Of a stretch of DNA of 6,960 nucleotides, positions 1 through 6,431 are shown one piece after another. Under the pieces are notes generated by a model. It saw nothing but the letters and a program-made list of their open reading frames with translations. It searched no databases and was not told the origin of the DNA. The translations under genes were made by a program, and so were the position numbers. This DNA is from Candidatus Poribacteria bacterium. Its GTDB lineage: Bacteria > Poribacteria > WGA-4E > WGA-3G. The stretch lies in NCBI GenBank assembly GCA_009845505.1, contig VXZL01000182.1:1-6960 (forward strand). The letters are read 5' to 3'. Within the stretch, counting starts at the first letter, position 1, and the number at the start of each line of letters is the position of its first letter.

Positions 1-1
1 C

Positions 2-58
2 ACGCTACAAGAGGCACAAACGGGTGAATCAAATCGAGATTCCAGGAGGAAAAGATAA
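2..58 (+). CDS. possible 3' end of an upstream gene
   Basis: Frame 2 is open from the window edge and ends at a TAA at 56-58. It would give the tail TLQEAQTGESNRDSRRKR, a polar, charged sequence of the kind common at bacterial protein C-termini. If real, the gene would end 7 bp before the lipoprotein ATG at 66, and the AGGAGG at 44-49 would lie inside its last codons, an operon-like arrangement. Only 18 codons are visible, no family can be named, and a chance open frame of this length is common. Confidence 0.25.
   Translation, partial: TLQEAQTGESNRDSRRKR
44..49 (+). promoter_or_regulatory. Shine-Dalgarno sequence for the HEAT-repeat lipoprotein
   Basis: A perfect AGGAGG lies 16 nt before the ATG at 66. 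The spacing is longer than the usual 5-10 nt, so initiation may be modest. It supports the ATG at 66 over the in-frame GTG at 24, because it lies downstream of that GTG and could not serve it. Confidence 0.5.
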
Positions 59-65
59 ACGGAAC

Positions 66-1283
66 ATGAAGAAACTTTTGATGATATTACTGCTTATAGG
101 GGTTGTAAGCTTCGGCTGCCAGCAGGAACAGGTCATCACCCAACTTGAAGTTGGCAGAGGTAAGTTGTTTGCAGGACTCTCACTGGAGGCCGCTCAGCAC
201 CTTGAACGTGCTGAAGTGGAGGAGGAAAACAAAGTTGAACCTCGCGCACTCCTCGTTCTTGCATATAGCAACGCTATTTCAACGGGCGCCGCGAGAACCC
301 ATAATGTAGAAGCCAGATACCAAAGTGCACGTGACCAGCGCGTTGGTCAATTGGGTGAGTATGAAATAAAGAAAGTTCTGCAACTCCTCGGTGAGCGGCA
401 TAGAGTACAAAAAGATGCTATACAAGTCCTGATTGATAGGGGCGCGCCAGCCGTACCTTTCGTTTTGGAAGACATCGTTAAAAATCGGTATCGCGCTGTC
501 CACGGCGACTTCATTCAAATCTTGATAGGAATCGGCACGCCAGCTATTAACGACATACTCAAGGCAGCTGGTGATAGCAACACGCCTCTTGATGCGAAGA
601 TTCAACTTATACGTATCATAGGGGATATAGGGGACCCATCTGCCATAGTAGGATTAGAGACACTCCAAAATGCAACCACTGATGAAGGGTTGAAGATGGA
701 AATTAATACCGCACTCTATCACCTCGGCAGCGAAGACTCCGAAGGTAAAATCGTCGCCGGTTTGGCTGATGATAATGTTGTGGTCCGACGCGCCGCCGCA
801 AAATCTATGATGTACCTCAAGGAACATCCTACAGACATGCTGATTGATGCGCTTGACGATTCTGATGACACCGTACGGATGGACGTTGCTAAAGCACTGC
901 TGAAATATCCCGACGCAGGGGCTGTTGACGGTCTCCTCGCAATCCTCACAAACGGTTCGAGTCTCAACACGAAACAGGCGGCTATTGATACGCTAAACCA
1001 TTATGCCGAAAATGGACTCGCTGATGGATTAGCCCCACGTTTAATCACAATATTGACGAACCCCGAGGTCGTCAACCATGAAGATAGACTCCGTATTGTT
1101 CAACTTCTCAAGAAACCTGCTTTGATAAAGCAAATAGATGAGGCTGACCAATACGATAATCTGCCCCACAAAATTGACGTTTTCTATCGGGAGACGGAAA
1201 CTAACGATATGGTCAAAGATGCCCTCAATGAACTGCTTCTTGCAATTGAGCCTGATACCGAAGATCTTGAGTCGGAAAATTAA
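66..1283 (+). CDS. HEAT-repeat lipoprotein, function unknown
   Basis: This is a predicted 405-residue exported lipoprotein. I chose the ATG at 66 because the protein then opens with a textbook signal peptide: Lys2-Lys3, a hydrophobic core (residues 4-14) and VSFGC with the lipidated Cys at residue 18. Ser at -3 is a slightly weak lipobox residue. Starting at the GTG at 24 would bury this signal behind 14 polar residues. From about residue 115 to 335 the protein is a run of paired amphipathic helices of about 30-35 residues. Recurrent patterns include GAPAVPFVLEDI, GTPAINDILKA, GDPSAIVGLETL, DNVVVRRAAAKSM and DDTVRMDVAKALLKYPD, which is the HEAT/PBS-lyase-like solenoid signature. Such solenoids are protein-binding scaffolds, and no catalytic motif is evident. 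The C-terminus is acidic (about residues 396-405). A periplasmic or surface scaffolding role is inference. The 82-bp gap to the next gene leaves co-transcription undecided. Confidence 0.85.
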   Translation: MKKLLMILLLIGVVSFGCQQEQVITQLEVGRGKLFAGLSLEAAQHLERAEVEEENKVEPRALLVLAYSNAISTGAARTHNVEARYQSARDQRVGQLGEYEIKKVLQLLGERHRVQKDAIQVLIDRGAPAVPFVLEDIVKNRYRAVHGDFIQILIGIGTPAINDILKAAGDSNTPLDAKIQLIRIIGDIGDPSAIVGLETLQNATTDEGLKMEINTALYHLGSEDSEGKIVAGLADDNVVVRRAAAKSMMYLKEHPTDMLIDALDDSDDTVRMDVAKALLKYPDAGAVDGLLAILTNGSSLNTKQAAIDTLNHYAENGLADGLAPRLITILTNPEVVNHEDRLRIVQLLKKPALIKQIDEADQYDNLPHKIDVFYRETETNDMVKDALNELLLAIEPDTEDLESEN

Positions 1284-1347
1284 GGAATGCGGCCTATGAT
1301 TTTCAATAGAATTCTAAGGCTTTATCGTATCTGATTTACCGGTTAAC

Positions 1348-1353
1348 AGGAGG
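1348..1353 (+). promoter_or_regulatory. Shine-Dalgarno sequence for the enolase-superfamily gene
   Basis: AGGAGG lies 12 nt before the ATG at 1366, within the 82-bp gap after the lipoprotein gene. I see no convincing -35/-10 pair and no terminator hairpin in that gap (1284-1365). Confidence 0.7.
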
Positions 1354-1365
1354 AAACTTCTAACT

Positions 1366-2532
1366 ATGCAGGACTATCCAACCGGTATCAAGATTACCAA
1401 AGTTGAGCAGATCACAATCGAAATTGACCAGCCTGCTATCGGGTGTAACTCTCAGGCACCGGAGATAAAACAGCCTGACCCGAACGGGAAATGGAAAGAG
1501 CGTATCATCCGTATTTACACCGACGATGGAGTGCTTGGTTGGGGTGCTGGCAGTTGGGCGACAACGACTGCTGAGGATGCACAAGGCATACTCAATCAAA
1601 ATCCGTTTGATCTCTTGAATTCTGAAGACGGTATCGCTCCCGAATTCCGTGGGCTTGAAAACGCACTCTGGGATACTATCGGCAAAATCCTCGGCAAGCC
1701 AGCTTATCAGCTGATTGGCGGCGATGTCTTCTCAAACGGGTTGCCTGCTTACGACAGCACTATCTATTTCAACGATCTCCTCTACGAGACGAAAGCCGAA
1801 GGTCTCAAGCGAATTGAGAGCGATGTCAAAAGCAGTCTCGCCAACGGGTTTACCGCATGCAAAATGAAAATAGGACGCGGTAACCACCTCATGGAACGCA
1901 AAGCCGGTCTACAGCGAGACATAGAGCTCGTCCAACTTGCGCGTAGTACCGCAGGCGAAGGTTTCAATATCCTTGTTGATGCGAATAACGCATACACCTA
2001 TGACGAAGTCATCACTTTCCTTAATGAAACAAGCGATTGCAATGTCTTTTGGATTGAAGAGATGTTTGACGAGGATGTTGAGTTATATCGCAACCTAAAG
2101 GCTTTCATCCAAGAGAAGGGTTTGAAGACGTTCATTGCTGATGGCGAGACTCGGACACGTGACCCGCTCGAATTTTACGACCCCTTCTTTGAAGCAGGTG
2201 TGATTGATGTCATTCAGCACGACATGAAAGGACTGGGTGTTACGGGGTGGCGGCGGCTTGCCGATATGGCTGCTGCCCACGATGTCCAGTGTGCGCCGCA
2301 TAACTGGGGCTCTCTGCTCGGTTTCTATCTCAGTCTCCAATTCGGCAAAACCATTCCCCATTTCCTCTATGGCGAAGTCGCAACGCTCACAAGTGATGTT
2401 GTTGATACTTCTAACTACGATTTCACAGGTGGCACGTTCACAGTCCCAGATACCCCTGGGCTTGGGTTGTCGCTTAATGAAGATGTGTACGATGACCGTT
2501 ACGCCGGAAACGAGGATTGGCTGGTATCCTAA
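1366..2532 (+). CDS. mandelate racemase/muconate lactonizing enzyme family protein (enolase superfamily)
   Basis: This is a cytoplasmic enzyme of 388 residues, normal for the family. Enolase-superfamily enzymes abstract the proton alpha to a carboxylate and stabilise the enolate on Mg2+. The N-terminal capping domain (about 8-130) includes the ENALWDTIGKILGKPAYQLIG segment (98-118). The TIM-barrel domain carries the full catalytic set. There is a KxK pair (K166, K168), with K168 the likely base. The metal ligands are D205 (LVDAN), E231 (WIEE) and E261 (ADGE). A His-Asp dyad is formed by D286 (IQHD) and H312 (PHNWG). E337 (LYGE) matches the residue that assists in mandelate racemase. Having both KxK and the His-Asp dyad places it in the mandelate racemase subgroup, most of whose members are sugar-acid dehydratases or racemases. 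The substrate cannot be read from the sequence. Its TAA overlaps the mnmA ATG by one base. Confidence 0.93.
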   Translation: MQDYPTGIKITKVEQITIEIDQPAIGCNSQAPEIKQPDPNGKWKERIIRIYTDDGVLGWGAGSWATTTAEDAQGILNQNPFDLLNSEDGIAPEFRGLENALWDTIGKILGKPAYQLIGGDVFSNGLPAYDSTIYFNDLLYETKAEGLKRIESDVKSSLANGFTACKMKIGRGNHLMERKAGLQRDIELVQLARSTAGEGFNILVDANNAYTYDEVITFLNETSDCNVFWIEEMFDEDVELYRNLKAFIQEKGLKTFIADGETRTRDPLEFYDPFFEAGVIDVIQHDMKGLGVTGWRRLADMAAAHDVQCAPHNWGSLLGFYLSLQFGKTIPHFLYGEVATLTSDVVDTSNYDFTGGTFTVPDTPGLGLSLNEDVYDDRYAGNEDWLVS

Positions 2533-3620
2533 TGAAGAAAGTTCTCGTTGCAATGAGCGGAGGCGTAGACAGCTCCGTCACCGCCGCCATGATGGTTGAC
2601 GCAGGGTATGATGTCACCGGCATCACCATGCGCCTCGGCGCGCCTGATACAATTGAAGTAGAACCTGAGCGTCCCAACTGCTGCTCACTTGAGGGCATTG
2701 AGGATGCCCGCCGCGTCGCCACACAACTCGGCATCCCCTTCTACGGCGTGAACTACGAGGACGCTTTCCGTGAACAGATTATTGACTATTTCGTAGATGA
2801 GTACCTCGTCGGGAGAACCCCCAGTCCGTGTATGGTATGTAACAGGGAGCTGAAGTTTGGTAGGCTCCTTGACCTTGCCAAGACGTTGGAATGCGATGCC
2901 ATCGCCACAGGACACTATGCTCGTGTTGAGCAACATCCAGAGACAGGTCGCTATCTCTTACGCAAAGCACGCGATGTCAGCAAAGACCAGTCCTATTTCC
3001 TTGCCGCGCTCACACAGGAGCAATTACAATGTGCCCTGATGCCTCTCGGTGAATACACGAAATCTGAGGTCCGCGACCTTGCCCGAAAGTATCAGCTCCG
3101 CACCGCCGAAAAGATTGAGAGTCAGGAGCTCTGCTTTGTGGCTGACACTAACTATAGACGTTTCCTCCAAGACAGGGTCCCTGAAAAAATTCAGGGCGGC
3201 AATATTGTGGACCAGGAAGGCAACGTTCTCGGTAAGCATGACGGTGTGCCGTTTTATACCGTCGGTCAGCGACGTGGATTAGGCATTGCAGTCGGCAAAC
3301 CCCTCTACGTGACGCAGCTCAACGCAAAGAAGAATACCGTCGTTGTCGGTGAATCCGATGCACTCCTTGAGGACACCATGTACGTTGAACGCATCAACCT
3401 CATCGCCATTGAAAAGTTGACAGAACCGATCCGCGCCCACGTTAAAGTTCGCTCTCGTGATGATGGTGGTCCGGCGACCATCTCCCCTATCAGCGATACA
3501 GAAGTCGTCGTTCAGTTTGACGAACCCCGTCGTGCGATTACTCCGGGACAAGCCACCGTCTTTTACGACGACGAATACGTCCTCGGCGGTGGTTGGATTG
3601 TAGACCCTCGCGACAAATGA
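2532..3620 (+). CDS. mnmA: tRNA-specific 2-thiouridylase MnmA
   Basis: MnmA activates U34 of tRNA Lys, Glu and Gln with ATP and inserts sulfur from a persulfide relay, giving 2-thiouridine at the wobble base. The protein is 362 residues, the usual length. In order it shows the PP-loop ATPase motif SGGVDSS (9-15), the ITMRL strand (31-35), the CCS...EDARRVA segment (50-63), RTPSPCMVCNRELKFG (95-110) with the nucleophile Cys103, GHYAR (127-131), KDQSYFL (151-157), the second catalytic Cys201 in ESQELCFV, and the C-terminal YTVGQRRGLG (242-251) and PGQATVFY (338-345) of the beta-barrel domains. Both catalytic cysteines are present. I chose the ATG at 2532 because MKKVLVAMSGG is the standard N-terminus. 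An in-frame TTG at 2517 would add five residues. The start shares one base with the preceding stop (TAATG), which suggests translational coupling. The stop overlaps the miaA start. Confidence 0.97.
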   Translation: MKKVLVAMSGGVDSSVTAAMMVDAGYDVTGITMRLGAPDTIEVEPERPNCCSLEGIEDARRVATQLGIPFYGVNYEDAFREQIIDYFVDEYLVGRTPSPCMVCNRELKFGRLLDLAKTLECDAIATGHYARVEQHPETGRYLLRKARDVSKDQSYFLAALTQEQLQCALMPLGEYTKSEVRDLARKYQLRTAEKIESQELCFVADTNYRRFLQDRVPEKIQGGNIVDQEGNVLGKHDGVPFYTVGQRRGLGIAVGKPLYVTQLNAKKNTVVVGESDALLEDTMYVERINLIAIEKLTEPIRAHVKVRSRDDGGPATISPISDTEVVVQFDEPRRAITPGQATVFYDDEYVLGGGWIVDPRDK

Positions 3621-4534
3621 ACGCAAGACTCATCTGCCTCCTCGGTCCTACAGCAGTCGGCAAAACGGAGATAGCGATTCAACTCGCGCAACGCCTCAAT
3701 GCCGAGATTATCTCCGTTGATTCCCGCCAAATCTATCGACAAATGGACATCGGTACCGCCAAGCCAAACCCCGAAGAACAACAAGCAGCACGGCATCATC
3801 TTATAGACTGCGTAGATATTTCCCAATCTTTTTCCGTTGCTGATTATCAACGCCTCGCAGACACAGCAATCGCCGACATCCAAAACAGAGGCAAACGTGT
3901 ATTACTTGTCGGCGGTGCCGGGCTTTACTTCCGAGCAATTGTTGACGGCTTGTTTGAGGGACCCGGCGCAAATCCTGCGCTCCGTGAGCGGCTTGAGGGG
4001 GAAGCAGCACAACACGGTGTTGATGTCCTCCACCAACGGCTCCGTGCCTGTGATCCAGTGTCTGCTGACCGTATCCACCCCAACAACATCATCCGCGTCA
4101 TCCGTGCCTTGGAAGTCTATGAATTGACCGGCACCCCTATGTCCGTACTCCAACAGCAGTGGCATCCAGAGAAACAACGTTATCCATTTATCGCCTTCTG
4201 CCTGACGATGCCGCGCGCCCTGCTCTATCGTCGTATTGAGCAGCGTGTTGATATAATGCTTGCAAATGGGTTAATCGCCGAAGTCGAAGCGTTATTAGCA
4301 GCGGGCTATTCCCGTGATACCGTTGCCCTCCAAAGTTTCGGTTATAGAGAGTTGATAGCGTATCTGGACGGGGAGTGTACGTATATGGAAGCCGTCGCGC
4401 AGTTGAAACAGAACACCCGTCGCTTTGCCAAACGGCAACTCACATGGTTCCGCAAAGACACCCGCCTTGAATGGATAGATCGGGAATCCACACCGGATGT
4501 CGTTGCCTACGTCTTGGAAAGAATTGAGCGCTAA
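3617..4534 (+). CDS. miaA: tRNA dimethylallyltransferase MiaA
   Basis: MiaA transfers the dimethylallyl group of dimethylallyl diphosphate to N6 of A37 in tRNAs reading UNN codons, the first step toward ms2i6A. The protein is 305 residues, typical for the family. Motifs include the P-loop GPTAVGKT (10-17), SVDSRQIYRQMDIGTAKP (33-50) with the catalytic Asp35 and the DMAPP/tRNA-binding segment, LLVGGAGLYFRAIVDGL (96-112), HPNNIIRVIRALEVYELTG (154-172) and the C-terminal TRRFAKRQLTWFR (267-279). The ATG at 3617 gives the standard start just ahead of the P-loop and overlaps the mnmA stop in ATGA. Extending the frame upstream to 3593 would only add residues inside mnmA. No separate Shine-Dalgarno sequence is obvious, so translation is probably coupled to mnmA. 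No classical terminator with a T-run follows. Confidence 0.97.
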   Translation: MNARLICLLGPTAVGKTEIAIQLAQRLNAEIISVDSRQIYRQMDIGTAKPNPEEQQAARHHLIDCVDISQSFSVADYQRLADTAIADIQNRGKRVLLVGGAGLYFRAIVDGLFEGPGANPALRERLEGEAAQHGVDVLHQRLRACDPVSADRIHPNNIIRVIRALEVYELTGTPMSVLQQQWHPEKQRYPFIAFCLTMPRALLYRRIEQRVDIMLANGLIAEVEALLAAGYSRDTVALQSFGYRELIAYLDGECTYMEAVAQLKQNTRRFAKRQLTWFRKDTRLEWIDRESTPDVVAYVLERIER

Positions 4535-4574
4535 TTGTAGTTTGTGTCGGTTTCAGTTGTAGGAGCGAGTGTTT

Positions 4575-4593
4575 TTGCTTGGGGTGTTTTTGC
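4575..4593 (+). repeat. 19-bp direct repeat, copy 1
   Basis: TTGCTTGGGGTGTTTTTGC occurs here and again, identically, at 4643-4661. The copy lies just left of the inverted repeat. G and T make up 17 of its 19 bases. Confidence 0.85.
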
Positions 4594-4600
4594 GAATCAA

Positions 4601-4627
4601 CACGGAATGCGCGTGTGGCATTCCGTG
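4601..4627. repeat. perfect 10-bp inverted repeat (hairpin)
   Basis: CACGGAATGC at 4601-4610 is the exact reverse complement of GCATTCCGTG at 4618-4627, with a 7-nt loop GCGTGTG. As RNA this would fold into a stable stem (6 of 10 pairs G-C). It is not followed by a T-run on either strand, so it is a poor intrinsic terminator, although it could still act as an mRNA 3'-end stabiliser for the miaA transcript. It may instead be the core of an intergenic repeat element. Confidence 0.8.
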
Positions 4628-4642
4628 GGGTATTTCTGCGTA

Positions 4643-4661
4643 TTGCTTGGGGTGTTTTTGC
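4643..4661 (+). repeat. 19-bp direct repeat, copy 2
   Basis: This is an exact second copy of the 4575-4593 sequence. It is followed at once by a degenerate third copy (4658-4676, TTGCTTGGGTGTTTCTGCG). A separate exact 12-bp repeat, TTTCTGCGTATT, occurs at 4633-4644 and 4669-4680, so the segment 4633-4680 is a mosaic of tandemly duplicated pieces. Confidence 0.8.
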
Positions 4662-4712
4662 TTGGGTGTTTCTGCGTATTTCTTCATGTTCGCGATCTTG
4701 CGTCCTCATTTC

Positions 4713-4741
4713 TTGACTTCATCAAACCGGTGTGATACAAT
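4713..4741 (+). promoter_or_regulatory. sigma70-type promoter of the ATPase-nuclease gene
   Basis: TTGACT at 4713-4718 (5 of 6 to consensus) is separated by exactly 17 bp from TACAAT at 4736-4741 (5 of 6). A TG at 4733-4734 adds the extended -10 motif. Transcription should begin near 4748, only about 12 nt before the ATG at 4760 and at the edge of the ribosome binding site. Housekeeping sigma use in this organism is assumed. Confidence 0.65.
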
Positions 4742-4746
4742 AGCGC

Positions 4747-4753
4747 AAAGGAG
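4747..4753 (+). promoter_or_regulatory. Shine-Dalgarno sequence of the ATPase-nuclease gene
   Basis: AAAGGAG lies 6 nt before the ATG at 4760, an ideal distance, and fixes that start. If the promoter at 4713-4741 is used, this site is at the extreme 5' end of the mRNA. Confidence 0.75.
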
Positions 4754-4759
4754 AAAAAA

Positions 4760-6391
4760 ATGAGACGTTTTGGGACACAGGGTCCCGTTAATCCTCAAGA
4801 GCACTACATAGTTTCACGCCCCGAGGAGATCGCAGATTTCATTGAACGGGTCAAAGAAGGCAAATATATCGTGCTCTTTGCCCCGCGCCAAACGGGCAAA
4901 ACGACTTTCTTTCAGGCTGCCGTAGAGACACTTGTTGCCGATTCTATGGCGATTGCTGAAACCGATGCTACCGATCAAGAGACAACCTATTTCCCAATCC
5001 AACTGAATTTTGATGTATACAAAAATACAAGTGTTCCTAATTTTTACAGAAATTTGTGTGAAGATATCCGCGAGGAAATTGAGAACGCCTTCCAGCGGCG
5101 TGGCATTGTGGTACCTGGGGCGTTAAGCCAACTGTTGGCGGATGTCCATCTCACAGATCACCACGCGATGCGGAGGTTTTTTAGAAACCTTTCACGTCTG
5201 TTAAGCCACCAAAGGTTTGTCCTCATCATAGACGAATTTGATGGCATTCCGCAAGCTGCCGTGAGCGATTTTCTTCACACACTCCGTCATATCTACATTG
5301 CCGGTAAACCCCGATGCCCACACAGCGTCGGCATCATCGGTGTCAAAAGTATTGCCCAGCTCAACTATGACCGTTCTATCTCTCCGTTCAACATCCAAGA
5401 CGAATTCCATCTCCCTAACTTCACACTTGAGCAGGTGCAGGAACTCCTTGGGCAATATACCGCCGAAGTCGGACAAGCCTTTGTCCCGGAAGTTATAGCG
5501 TCTATCCATAAACAGACTGCCGGGCAGCCCGTCCTTGTCAACCGCTTTGCCCAGATTCTCACCGAAGAGCTGGACATTCCCAAAACCGAACCGATTACCA
5601 TGACACACTTTTCAGAGGCACACACAGAGCTCCTTCATGGACAGAACACGAACATTGAGCATCTGACAACCAATATCCGAAAAAATCCGCGTTTTGAAAG
5701 CGTTCTCATGCGGATTATGGCACGAGATGAGGGTGTAGACTTCAATAGGGACGATAATATCATCAGTGAACTTGCCACTTATGGAGTCATCAAAAGAGCC
5801 GCTGACGGTATGTGTGAAATTCTCAACCCAATTTATCTCTATCGTATTATGAGAACCTTTAAACCGACAGTGAATGGGCTGGAGCATGCGTACCTTCCCA
5901 CTGGGAGTAATGAGGACTTTCTCAATTATATTACGCCAACCGGACGCATTGATATGGGGGCGTTACTTGACAACTTTCAGGACTTCATCGCCCGCGCGGG
6001 TTTTAGAATTCTGCAAGTCCCGGATACTCCACAAGAGTCCGTCGGCAGACATCTCCTTCTCGCCTATCTTGATCAGTTCGTTAAGCTTATCGGTGCCGTT
6101 ATGCATATTGAGGTCCAGACAGGTCGTGGCAGGATGGACCTTATCATCACCCATAGCCAGCGGAAATACATCGTCGAAACAAAAGTCTGGAGAGGCGAAA
6201 ATCGTTATCAGACAGGTAAAAAGCAGCTGGTTCAGTACCTGAAATTGGAGGGACAGACGGAGGGATATTATATAGTTTTCGACCATCGCGAAGACCCAGA
6301 GCCACGGGTAGAGACAGAGACGTTGGAAGGTTTGACAATTCGGAGTTACGTCATTCCTGTCATACAAGAACCCCCTTCAGGGACCCTATAA
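4760..6391 (+). CDS. AAA-type ATPase with C-terminal PD-(D/E)XK nuclease-like domain
   Basis: The protein is 543 residues, with no signal peptide or membrane segment, so it is probably cytoplasmic. The N-terminal half is an AAA/ORC-STAND-like ATPase of the 'AAA-like domain' type. It has Walker A APRQTGKTT (41-49), a strand with FPIQLNF (78-84), Walker B VLIIDEFDGI (154-163), a sensor-1-like strand GIIGVKS (191-197), and FNIQDEFHLPNFT (210-222) followed by TAGQPVLVNRF (253-263). That last pair is the usual substrate and lid region of this family. Residues about 270-370 look like a helical or winged-helix linker. The C-terminal region (about 400-510) has RMDLII with D460 and IVETKVW with E473 and K475, then a glutamine-containing helix (QLVQYLKLEG, 489-498). 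This is the D...ExK pattern of PD-(D/E)XK nucleases, as in the DUF1703-type ATPases. Both ATPase motifs and the nuclease triad look intact. The role is unknown; DNA-related, defence or mobile-element functions are possible. Its own promoter precedes it, and a nuclease-like gene follows 40 bp downstream. Confidence 0.88.
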   Translation: MRRFGTQGPVNPQEHYIVSRPEEIADFIERVKEGKYIVLFAPRQTGKTTFFQAAVETLVADSMAIAETDATDQETTYFPIQLNFDVYKNTSVPNFYRNLCEDIREEIENAFQRRGIVVPGALSQLLADVHLTDHHAMRRFFRNLSRLLSHQRFVLIIDEFDGIPQAAVSDFLHTLRHIYIAGKPRCPHSVGIIGVKSIAQLNYDRSISPFNIQDEFHLPNFTLEQVQELLGQYTAEVGQAFVPEVIASIHKQTAGQPVLVNRFAQILTEELDIPKTEPITMTHFSEAHTELLHGQNTNIEHLTTNIRKNPRFESVLMRIMARDEGVDFNRDDNIISELATYGVIKRAADGMCEILNPIYLYRIMRTFKPTVNGLEHAYLPTGSNEDFLNYITPTGRIDMGALLDNFQDFIARAGFRILQVPDTPQESVGRHLLLAYLDQFVKLIGAVMHIEVQTGRGRMDLIITHSQRKYIVETKVWRGENRYQTGKKQLVQYLKLEGQTEGYYIVFDHREDPEPRVETETLEGLTIRSYVIPVIQEPPSGTL

Positions 6392-6431
6392 TCATATCAA
6401 TTTTCCCAAATAAAATAGCAGGCAGAAATAC

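Larger units (their letters stand above)
4535..4759 (+). other. GT-rich repetitive intergenic region
   Basis: This 225-bp spacer between miaA and the ATPase gene is strongly biased to G and T on the + strand from about 4541 to 4690, unlike the flanking genes. It contains a perfect inverted repeat, direct repeats and, at its right end, a promoter and ribosome binding site. Short hydrophobic open frames cross it (for example 4544-4735 in + frame, GTG start). I do not call them genes. The two exact repeat copies are 68 bp apart, so the same DNA is read in two different frames within one ORF, which argues against selection for protein. The ORFs also lack a ribosome binding site. Confidence 0.7.

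Noticed and set aside
24..65. An upstream GTG start at 24 for the lipoprotein gene.
   Set aside because: It would put 14 polar residues in front of a classic lipoprotein signal peptide, and the only AGGAGG lies downstream of it.
2095..2553. A 152-residue minus-strand ORF inside the enolase-superfamily gene.
   Set aside because: It lies wholly opposite a gene with all its catalytic residues in place, shows no family resemblance, and is typical of antisense shadows of coding sequence.
4601..4690. The hairpin as a rho-independent terminator for the miaA operon.
   Set aside because: The stem is good, but GGGTATTTCTGCG follows it rather than a T-run. The nearest run of five T's is about 28 nt away, and the minus strand has no T-run either.
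4544..4735. A 63-residue hydrophobic ORF (GTG start) across the miaA-ATPase spacer, with membrane-like stretches.
   Set aside because: Its content is produced by GT-rich repeats. The two exact repeat copies are 68 bp apart and so are read in different frames, there is no Shine-Dalgarno sequence, and an overlapping frame (4569-4763) is equally open and hydrophobic. The promoter for the next gene also overlaps its 3' end.
5201..5608. A 135-residue minus-strand ORF opposite the ATPase gene.
   Set aside because: It is antisense to the Walker B and sensor region of a well-supported gene and has no motif or ribosome binding site of its own.
6387..6392. A perfect TATAAT overlapping the ATPase stop codon, as a promoter for the downstream nuclease-like gene.
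   Set aside because: No -35 resembling TTGACA lies 16-18 bp upstream and there is no extended -10 TG, so a hexamer match alone is not enough.
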